Shown here one piece after another: positions 1-5,106 of a stretch of 5,351 nt of DNA. Under the pieces are notes generated by a model, which was given only the letters and a program-made list of their open reading frames with translations, was not told where the DNA came from and did no database searches. The position numbers and the translations under genes are program-made. The stretch lies in NCBI GenBank assembly GCA_017613815.1, contig JAGADB010000050.1, positions 1-5,351 of the forward strand, given 5' to 3'. Every line of letters begins with the position of its first letter. Position 1 is the first letter of the stretch. The DNA comes from Clostridia bacterium. Its GTDB lineage: Bacteria > Bacillota > Clostridia > Oscillospirales > CAG-382.

Positions 1-354
1 ATAGAGCTTCTCGACACGCCGGGAATTTTGTGGCCGAAATTCGACGACGAGGCGGTGGGACTTAATCTTGCTTTCACCGGCGCGATAAAGGACGAAATAC
101 TCGATATTGAGGAAATTTCGGTTATTCTTTGCAGAACTCTTGCGGAAAAATATCCGGAATTGCTTAAAAACAGATATAAACTGACGGATGAAGACATCGA
201 CGGCAGAATGCCGTTTGAAATATTCGAACGGATAGGCAGAAACAGAGGTTTTCTGATTTCGGGCGGCGAGATTGATACGCTCAGGACGGCGCGCATGCTG
301 CTCGACGAATTCAGGAGCGGAAAAATAGGAAGAATCACGCTCGAAACGCCGTAA
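1..354 (+). CDS. rbgA: RbgA/YlqF ribosome biogenesis GTPase, C-terminal part (5' end outside window)
   Basis: Reading frame 1 is open from the first base and ends at TAA 352-354, giving 117 residues. It opens inside the GTPase domain: residues 5-8 are DTPG, the G3 (Walker B-side) motif, followed by the family-typical stretch ILWPKF and the segment VGLNLAFTGAIKDEIL. The remainder is the helical C-terminal domain that contacts rRNA in this family. RbgA is a circularly permuted GTPase that acts late in 50S subunit assembly in Firmicutes; full-length proteins are about 280 residues, so roughly the first 60 percent, including G4, G5 and G1, lies upstream. An ATG at base 28 is internal to the family alignment and is not a real start. 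The next gene begins 24 bases downstream with its own ribosome binding site, suggesting co-transcription. Family assignment rests on recalled motif similarity and is strong. Confidence 0.93.
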   Translation: MELLDTPGILWPKFDDEAVGLNLAFTGAIKDEILDIEEISVILCRTLAEKYPELLKNRYKLTDEDIDGRMPFEIFERIGRNRGFLISGGEIDTLRTARMLLDEFRSGKIGRITLETP

Positions 355-378
355 ATAAAGCGGAAACGGGGAGAAAAA

Positions 379-1536
379 ATGCAGACCGACAAAAAGAGCA
401 TAACCATACTCGGTTCAACCGGCTCCATAGGCACGCAGACGATAGAGACCGCATGCCACCTGGGGCTTAAAATCGACGCGCTTGCCGCAAACTCGAACTC
501 TGCGCTTTTAGAAGAACAGCTGCGGCGCACGGGCGCGAAAATCTGCGCGCTTGCGGACGAAAAGGCGGCAAAGGACTTAAAGGAAAGAATACCCGACCTC
601 GACGTCAAAATCCTTGCCGGAAAAGACGCCGCATCGGAAATCGCGGCAAAATCCCCTTCCGACACGCTCGTCAACGCAATAATCGGCTTTTCGGGACTTG
701 CGCCGACGGTGGAAGCGATAAAGAGCGGAAAAAACATCGCTATTGCGAACAAGGAAACCCTCGTTGCCGCGGGTGAGCTCGTCATGCCGCTTGCGCGCGA
801 AAAAAACGTGAGCGTTCTTCCGATAGACAGCGAGCACTGCGCTATACACGAATGCCTTCGCGGCGCGCAAAAAAGCGAGATAAAAAAACTCATTATAACC
901 GGCTCGGGCGGTCCGTTTTTCGGGTACAAAAAAGAGGACCTTCAAAACGTAACGCCGGAAATGGCGTTAAAGCACCCGAATTGGAATATGGGAAAGGGCA
1001 TTACCGTTTACAGTTCGACGCTCGTAAACAAGGGGCTTGAACTTATAGAAGCCATGCGGCTTTTTGACGTTCCCGAGGATAAAATAGAAGTAATCATCAA
1101 CCGACAGAGCATAGTGCATTCCCTCGTGGAATTTGCCGACGGCTCGGTGATGGCGCAGCTTGCAACCCCCGACATGAGACTCTGCATACAGTACGCGCTG
1201 ACATATCCTTTGCGCGTGAAGGGTTTGACGAAACCGCTTGATTTAGCGTCAGTCGGAACTCTTAATTTTTATAACGTAGACAACGACGCGTTTCCGTCGG
1301 TTGATATGGCAAGGCGCGCCGTGAGAACGGGAGGAATAAACCCCTGCGTTTACAACGCCTCAAACGAGACGTGCGTCGATTTGTTCTTACAAAGAAAGAT
1401 TAAATACACCGACATTTTCACACTAATTGACAGCGCATGTAAGAAATTCGGCAAAGGCGAAGGAGAACTCACTCTCGAGAAAGTGATAAAAGCCGACGCC
1501 GAAGCGAGAAAATACGTAAAAGAACTTGTGGGATAA
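379..1536 (+). CDS. dxr: 1-deoxy-D-xylulose 5-phosphate reductoisomerase (MEP pathway)
   Basis: This 385-residue cytosolic enzyme matches the usual family length. It converts 1-deoxy-D-xylulose 5-phosphate to 2-C-methyl-D-erythritol 4-phosphate with NADPH and a divalent metal, the committed step to isoprenoid precursors. Visible in the sequence: the NADPH-binding loop GSTGSIG at residues 12-18; IANKETLV at 122-129; the metal and substrate residues D150, E152 and H153 in DSEH; TGSGGPF at 174-180; the flap HPNWNMG at 199-205; S212, N217, K218 and E221 in SSTLVNKGLE; H247 in SIVHS; and the C-terminal NASNE at 326-330. Two positions are unusual: Y211, where most homologues have Asp before the Ser, and N241-R242, where most have His-Pro, His-Arg or His-Lys. 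All core catalytic residues I can align are retained, so it is probably active. The ATG follows a GGGGAG ribosome binding site at 368-373. The usual Firmicutes neighbours cdsA and rseP are absent on the visible side. Confidence 0.97.
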   Translation: MQTDKKSITILGSTGSIGTQTIETACHLGLKIDALAANSNSALLEEQLRRTGAKICALADEKAAKDLKERIPDLDVKILAGKDAASEIAAKSPSDTLVNAIIGFSGLAPTVEAIKSGKNIAIANKETLVAAGELVMPLAREKNVSVLPIDSEHCAIHECLRGAQKSEIKKLIITGSGGPFFGYKKEDLQNVTPEMALKHPNWNMGKGITVYSSTLVNKGLELIEAMRLFDVPEDKIEVIINRQSIVHSLVEFADGSVMAQLATPDMRLCIQYALTYPLRVKGLTKPLDLASVGTLNFYNVDNDAFPSVDMARRAVRTGGINPCVYNASNETCVDLFLQRKIKYTDIFTLIDSACKKFGKGEGELTLEKVIKADAEARKYVKELVG

Positions 1537-1542
1537 AAAAAT

Positions 1543-2493
1543 ATGAGAAATAAACCGACGTCGGTCATACTGCTGTTTCTGACTGCGATAATCTGGGGCT
1601 TTGCTTTTACGGCGCAGGTGGTCGGCGGGCGCATAGGAACCTTTTATTTTAACGGAATAAGATATCTGCTCGGCGGATGCGCGCTGATTCCCGTCATACT
1701 CTTGTTTGAAAAGAACGTAAAAAACGCGAAAATCACGGTTTTTTCGGGAATTGCGGCGGGAGTTATAATGTTTATCGCGTCAAACCTCCAGCAGTGGGGG
1801 CTCAACATTACGGAAAGCCCCGGAAAAGGCGGCTTTCTGACGGCGCTTTACACGGTTTTCGTGCCGGTAATCGCGAGGATTTTCACCAAAAAGAAGACGT
1901 CGAAAAACTCGTATCTCGGCGCGCTCATAGCGCTTGCGGGACTGTTTATGATACTTTCGGGAAATATGAGTTCGACCGAAACGCCGTTTTTCAGAACGAA
2001 TTTTGATTTTTCGCTTTTCGGACGCGCGTTCGGCTTTAACTTCTCGGTGGGATACGGAGATATAATCCTCATTTTGTGCGGACTTGCGTTTGCGTTCCAC
2101 ATAGTTTTCATAGATTATTACAACCCGAAAATCAGCCCCGTGAGATTTGCCTGCACGCAGTTTATTACCTGCGGAACAATAAGCATGACGGCGGCGTTTT
2201 TCACCGAAAGCATCACGCTTCCGGATATTACGGGAAGCGCGCTTATACCCATACTTTACAGCGGACTTATGTCGACGGCGGTTGCATACACTTTGCAGAT
2301 AATCGGTCAGAGAGGCGTTCACCCGACGGTGAGTGCGATAATTCTTTCGACGGAGAGTATGTTTGCGGCGCTCGGAGGCGCGCTTTTGCTTCACGAACGG
2401 CTTTCCGCCATAGCATACGCGGGCTGTGCGCTTATGATGGTAGGAATATTTATTGCAAATATTCCGTCGGGGGCGTATAATAAAAAAAGATAA
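1543..2493 (+). CDS. EamA/DMT-superfamily transporter, substrate unknown
   Basis: A 316-residue integral membrane protein of the drug/metabolite transporter superfamily. About ten hydrophobic helices can be picked out near residues 6-25, 34-55, 64-82, 97-114, 122-140, 172-190, 203-220, 231-251, 265-284 and 288-306, consistent with two five-helix EamA repeats. Family-like features are the WGF near residue 18 in helix 1, the segment ESPGKGGFLTALYTVFVPV (91-109), and STESMFAALGGALLLHERL (269-287) in the second repeat; a basic tail ends the protein. The loop between helices 5 and 6 (about 141-171) is long and rich in Phe, which looks extended for this family. Members export amino acids, metabolites or drugs; the substrate cannot be inferred here. 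The start lies 6 bases after the dxr stop, with only a weak GTGGGA ribosome binding site inside the end of dxr, so translation is probably coupled. The last codons contain the promoter and inverted repeat of the next operon. Confidence 0.9.
   Translation: MRNKPTSVILLFLTAIIWGFAFTAQVVGGRIGTFYFNGIRYLLGGCALIPVILLFEKNVKNAKITVFSGIAAGVIMFIASNLQQWGLNITESPGKGGFLTALYTVFVPVIARIFTKKKTSKNSYLGALIALAGLFMILSGNMSSTETPFFRTNFDFSLFGRAFGFNFSVGYGDIILILCGLAFAFHIVFIDYYNPKISPVRFACTQFITCGTISMTAAFFTESITLPDITGSALIPILYSGLMSTAVAYTLQIIGQRGVHPTVSAIILSTESMFAALGGALLLHERLSAIAYAGCALMMVGIFIANIPSGAYNKKR
2443..2465. promoter_or_regulatory. Perfect 9-bp inverted repeat overlapping the -35 box: candidate operator
   Basis: GGAATATTT (2443-2451) and AAATATTCC (2457-2465) are exact reverse complements separated by the five bases ATTGC. 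The right arm and centre cover the -35 hexamer at 2453-2458 of the predicted promoter for the flavodiiron operon, the classic place for a repressor site. The repeat lies inside the final codons of the transporter gene. No T-tract follows and the stem is AT-rich, so a terminator is unlikely. It does not match the PerR, Fur or Rex consensus sequences that I know. The binding protein is unidentified. Confidence 0.5.
2453..2481 (+). promoter_or_regulatory. Predicted sigma-A promoter of the redox-stress operon
   Basis: A TTGCAA hexamer (2453-2458, 4 of 6 to the -35 consensus) is separated by exactly 17 bases from a perfect TATAAT -10 box (2476-2481). Transcription would begin near 2488, giving a leader of about 34 bases before the flavodiiron protein ATG at 2522. 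The promoter lies wholly within the 3' end of the transporter gene, so the stress genes could be expressed independently of the upstream housekeeping genes. Prediction from sequence only. Confidence 0.6.
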
Positions 2494-2509
2494 TAATACA
2501 AAAAAATTA

Positions 2510-2516
2510 AAGGAAG
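2510..2516 (+). promoter_or_regulatory. Ribosome binding site that fixes the flavodiiron protein start
   Basis: AAGGAAG lies 5 bases before ATG 2522. The same frame is open further upstream to a TTG at 2453, but that extension would overlap the transporter by 41 bases, would begin within the -35 box, and adds a lysine-rich segment foreign to the family. The downstream ATG gives the normal family N-terminus, MFITKDIVYVG. Confidence 0.8.
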
Positions 2517-2521
2517 ATAAT

Positions 2522-4312
2522 ATGTTTATAACGAAAGATATAGTTTACGTCGGCGTAAACGATCATAAAATCGACCTTTTTGAAGGTCAGTACGACGTGC
2601 CGAACGGCATGGCTTACAATTCATATGTAATAATCGACGAAAAAATCGCGGTAATGGACACTGTCGACAGAAATTTCACCCACGAGTGGTTTGACAACCT
2701 TGCAAACGCGCTCGGAAGCAGAACGCCGGACTTTCTCGTCGTTCAGCACATGGAGCCTGACCACTCGGCGAACGTGGCAAACTTTATGAAGACGTACCCG
2801 AACGCTTTAATAGTTTCTTCCGACAAGGCGTTCGCGATGATGAAAAACTTCTTCGGAAACGATTTTTCCGACAGAAGAATTATTGTAAAAGAGGGCGACA
2901 CGCTTTCTCTCGGAAAGCACGTTCTTAACTTCATTTCCGCGCCCATGGTGCACTGGCCGGAGGTTACGGTAACCTACGACGGCACCGACAAAGTGCTCTT
3001 TTCCGCGGACGGCTTCGGCAAGTTCGGCGCGCTCGACGTAAACGAGGAATGGGCGTGCGAGGCGAGAAGATATTATTTCGGCATAGTCGGAAAATACGGC
3101 GCGCAGGTGCAGAATCTCCTCAAAAAAGCGTCGGCTCTCGATATTGAAATCATCTGCCCGCTTCACGGACCGGTGCTTAATGAAAATATTTCATACTATA
3201 TAGACCTCTACGACACCTGGTCGAGCTACGCGAGCGAAAGCGAGGGCATAGTAATCGCCTACACCTCCGTTTACGGAAACACTAAAAAGGCGGTGGAAAT
3301 GCTTGCCGAAAAGTTGAAGTCAAAGGGCTGCCCCAAGGTGTCGGTGTGCGACCTTGCAAGGTGCGATATGGCGGAAGCGGTGGAGGACGCGTTCAGATAT
3401 AATAAAACCGTGTTCGCCACAACAACCTACAACGCCGAAATCTTCCCGTTTATGAGGGAATTTTTAACCCACCTCACCGAAAGAGGCTTTAAGAACAAGA
3501 CTGTCGCGTTTATCGAAAACGGCTCGTGGGCGCCTCAGGCGATAAAGGTTATGAAGAGCATGCTCGAGCCGTGCAAAAACCTCACCTACTGCGAAAACAG
3601 CGTGAGAATAACGTCGGCGCTCAACGAGGAAAGCATAAGTCAGATAGAGGCGCTCTCCGAAGAGCTCTGCAAGGACTATATCGCCATCGACGGCGAAAGA
3701 GCGGACAAAAACAATATGAAGGCGCTCTTCAACATCGGCTACGGACTGTACGTCGTAACGTCGAACGACGGCAAAAAGGACAACGGACTTATCGTCAACG
3801 CCGTAACGCAGGTTACCAACACGCCGAACAGGGTTGCGGTATGCATAAATAAAGAGAATTATTCGCATCATATAATCAAAAACACGGGAATAATGAACGT
3901 AAACTGCTTATCTACCGCGGCGCCGTTTTCGGTATTTGAAAACTTCGGTTTCCAGAGCGGAAGAAACGCGGACAAATTTGCGTCTGGCGAGTACCCGAAA
4001 TCGGATAACGGACTTCTGTTCCTGCCGAAATACATAAACGCTTTTATGTCTCTCAAAGTCGAACAGTACGTCGACCTCGACACGCACGGCATGTTTATAT
4101 GCTCGGTAACCGAGGCAAGGGTGATTTCCGACGCTCCGACCATGACCTATACCTATTATCAGGAAAACGTAAAGCCGAAACCTAAGACCGAAGGCAAAAA
4201 GGGCTGGGTATGCAAGGTGTGCGGATATATCTACGAGGGCGACGAGCTTCCCGAAGACTTCGTCTGCCCGCTTTGCAAGCACGGCGCATCCGATTTTGAA
4301 CCGATAAATTAA
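2522..4312 (+). CDS. fprA: Four-domain flavodiiron protein (FprA core fused to flavin reductase and rubredoxin), O2/NO reductase
   Basis: The 596-residue cytosolic protein has four modules. (1) Residues 1-240 form a metallo-beta-lactamase-like diiron domain with a full ligand set: H76, E78, D80 (in HMEPDH), H144, D163 and H215. (2) Residues about 242-390 are a flavodoxin domain; the FMN phosphate loop is TSVYGNT at 248-254. (3) Residues about 395-550 resemble the FMN-binding flavin reductase family (LYVVTSNDG, NGLIVNAVTQVTNTP, VAVCINKENYSH). (4) Residues 561-596 are a short rubredoxin with C564, C567, C582 and C585. Flavodiiron proteins reduce O2 to water and/or NO to N2O; which is preferred cannot be told from sequence. 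In Moorella the flavin reductase-rubredoxin part is a separate protein, Hrb, that delivers NADH electrons to FprA; here both are in one chain, implying a self-contained NAD(P)H-driven reductase (inference). It is first in the operon, with superoxide reductase 20 bases downstream. Confidence 0.95.
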   Translation: MFITKDIVYVGVNDHKIDLFEGQYDVPNGMAYNSYVIIDEKIAVMDTVDRNFTHEWFDNLANALGSRTPDFLVVQHMEPDHSANVANFMKTYPNALIVSSDKAFAMMKNFFGNDFSDRRIIVKEGDTLSLGKHVLNFISAPMVHWPEVTVTYDGTDKVLFSADGFGKFGALDVNEEWACEARRYYFGIVGKYGAQVQNLLKKASALDIEIICPLHGPVLNENISYYIDLYDTWSSYASESEGIVIAYTSVYGNTKKAVEMLAEKLKSKGCPKVSVCDLARCDMAEAVEDAFRYNKTVFATTTYNAEIFPFMREFLTHLTERGFKNKTVAFIENGSWAPQAIKVMKSMLEPCKNLTYCENSVRITSALNEESISQIEALSEELCKDYIAIDGERADKNNMKALFNIGYGLYVVTSNDGKKDNGLIVNAVTQVTNTPNRVAVCINKENYSHHIIKNTGIMNVNCLSTAAPFSVFENFGFQSGRNADKFASGEYPKSDNGLLFLPKYINAFMSLKVEQYVDLDTHGMFICSVTEARVISDAPTMTYTYYQENVKPKPKTEGKKGWVCKVCGYIYEGDELPEDFVCPLCKHGASDFEPIN

Positions 4313-4332
4313 AATTTAAAGGAGGATAAAAA

Positions 4333-4707
4333 ATGGAAATGAAATTTTATCGCTGCGAGATCTGCGGACAGATTATCGCAATCGTAAAAAAGACGGGCTC
4401 GCCGCTCGTGTGCTGCGGACAGCCGATGAAGGAAATTATTCCCGGAACGACAGACGCCGCCGCCGAAAAGCACGTCCCCGTTTATGAAGTAAAAGACGGA
4501 AAAGTAATCGTAAAAATAGGCGAAATCGCGCATCCCATGACCGACGAGCACTATATCGAATGGGTATCCGTTCAGACGACGGGCGGAAATCAGAGAAAGG
4601 CGCTCAAACCCGGAGACGCACCTGAAGTTTGCTTCTCGATATGCGACGGAGACGAGGTAGAGGCGGTTTACGCTTACTGCAACTTACATAGTCTTTGGAA
4701 AAAGTAA
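4333..4707 (+). CDS. dfx: Desulfoferrodoxin (two-iron superoxide reductase)
   Basis: The 124-residue protein has the normal length for two-iron superoxide reductase (also called rbo). The N-terminal desulforedoxin domain carries the FeCys4 centre I ligands C8, C11 and the adjacent pair C27-C28. The catalytic domain has centre II: the EKHVPV motif with E45, K46 and H47, then H67 (AHPM), H73 (DEHYIEW), C116 and H119 (CNLHSLWK), which is the His4Cys iron site with the lysine and glutamate that aid catalysis. It reduces superoxide to hydrogen peroxide without making O2, using electrons usually supplied by rubredoxin; a rubredoxin gene lies two genes downstream, and the rubrerythrin after that can remove the peroxide. 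The start is preceded by a strong AAAGGAGG site at 4318-4325. The common CNLHG motif reads CNLHS here, a mild change next to the iron ligand. Confidence 0.96.
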   Translation: MEMKFYRCEICGQIIAIVKKTGSPLVCCGQPMKEIIPGTTDAAAEKHVPVYEVKDGKVIVKIGEIAHPMTDEHYIEWVSVQTTGGNQRKALKPGDAPEVCFSICDGDEVEAVYAYCNLHSLWKK

Positions 4708-4726
4708 ATTTTGACGGAGAACTGAA

Positions 4727-4924
4727 ATGATAAAGCTTAATCCCGACGAAGAGATAGTAAAAACCGTGAGAGAGGGACTCAAAAGGACGGGCGGCTACTG
4801 CCCCTGCCGCAGAGAGCGCACGGAAGACTATAAATGCATGTGCAAGGAATTCAGAACGCAGATAGAAGACCCCGATTTCGAGGGCTTCTGCCACTGCATG
4901 CTCTATTATAAGACGAAAGAATAA
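4727..4924 (+). CDS. Small ferredoxin-thioredoxin reductase catalytic-subunit-like iron-sulfur protein
   Basis: A 65-residue protein with three CxC motifs: CPC (25-27), CMC (37-39) and CHC (55-57). The order CPC, CxC, CHC followed by ML matches the catalytic (beta) subunit of ferredoxin-thioredoxin reductase, in which four cysteines hold a 4Fe-4S cluster and two form a redox disulfide. By analogy C25, C37, C39 and C55 would bind the cluster, and C27 and C57 would be the active disulfide. Plant and cyanobacterial subunits are about 110 residues with spacing X16 and X8; here it is X9 and X15 and the N-terminal region is shorter, so the fold may be a minimal variant. The variable subunit is not seen nearby. 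Its position between superoxide reductase and rubredoxin suggests a disulfide- or thiol-reducing role in stress repair, but this is inference; substrate and electron donor are unknown. A GGAGA site at 4716-4720 precedes the ATG, 19 bases after the previous stop. Confidence 0.82.
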   Translation: MIKLNPDEEIVKTVREGLKRTGGYCPCRRERTEDYKCMCKEFRTQIEDPDFEGFCHCMLYYKTKE

Positions 4925-4953
4925 AATAAATATACGTCAAGGAGGAAAAACAG

Positions 4954-5088
4954 ATGAAATACGTGTGTAAGACGTGCGGCTACGTTTACGACGAAGCCGA
5001 AGAAGGCGTAAAGTTCGAAGAACTTCCGGATACGTGGGTATGCCCGCTGTGCGGAGAACCCAAAAGCGAATTTGAAGCTCAGGAATAA
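4954..5088 (+). CDS. rub: Short rubredoxin (44 residues)
   Basis: Read directly from ATG 4954 to TAA 5086-5088. The 44-residue product is a rubredoxin: a one-iron electron carrier with C5 and C8 (CKTCGYVYDE) and C30 and C33 (WVCPLCG), with the conserved aromatics Y10, Y12 and W28. Classical rubredoxins have 52-54 residues and about 29 residues between the two cysteine pairs; here there are 21, like the shortened rubredoxin of Desulfovibrio desulfuricans. In anaerobes it donates electrons to superoxide reductase, rubrerythrin and flavodiiron proteins, all encoded beside it. A near-perfect AAGGAGG ribosome binding site at 4939-4945 lies 8 bases before the start, suggesting high expression. The gene follows the FTR-like gene by 29 bases and precedes the rubrerythrin by 18 bases. 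Confidence 0.95.
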   Translation: MKYVCKTCGYVYDEAEEGVKFEELPDTWVCPLCGEPKSEFEAQE

Positions 5089-5106
5089 AAAAGGAGATAA
5101 AAAAAT

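Noticed and set aside
577..945. - strand open frame of 122 residues inside dxr
   Set aside because: Arg/Phe-rich, no motif, antisense to conserved catalytic segments of dxr.
1780..2394. Long open frame on the - strand (204 residues) opposite the transporter
   Set aside because: Arg/Lys-rich composition without recognisable domain, lies wholly opposite a clear membrane protein gene; explained by codon bias on the opposite strand.
2443..2470. Inverted repeat as a rho-independent terminator for the transporter transcript
   Set aside because: Stem is AT-rich, it lies before the transporter stop codon, and is followed by GTCGGGGGCG rather than a T-tract.
2476..2500. PerR-type box in the A/T-rich stretch after the -10 region
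   Set aside because: Repeated ATAAT words occur but as direct, not inverted, copies; no TTATAAT/ATTATAA dyad can be formed.
2453..2521. N-terminal extension of the flavodiiron protein from TTG 2453
   Set aside because: It would overlap the transporter gene, starts inside the predicted -35 box, adds a basic low-complexity stretch not seen in the family, and a proper ribosome binding site serves ATG 2522.
2807..4282. Several - strand open frames of 90-135 residues opposite the flavodiiron gene
   Set aside because: No family motif, no credible ribosome binding sites, fully antisense to a well-supported gene; shadow frames.
4307..4320. AT-rich near-palindrome between the flavodiiron and superoxide reductase genes
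   Set aside because: Only short A/T matches, no stable stem and no spacing suited to a terminator or operator; merges into the ribosome binding site.
4609..4894. - strand open frame across the end of dfx and the FTR-like gene
   Set aside because: Antisense to two genes with conserved cysteine motifs and no independent support.
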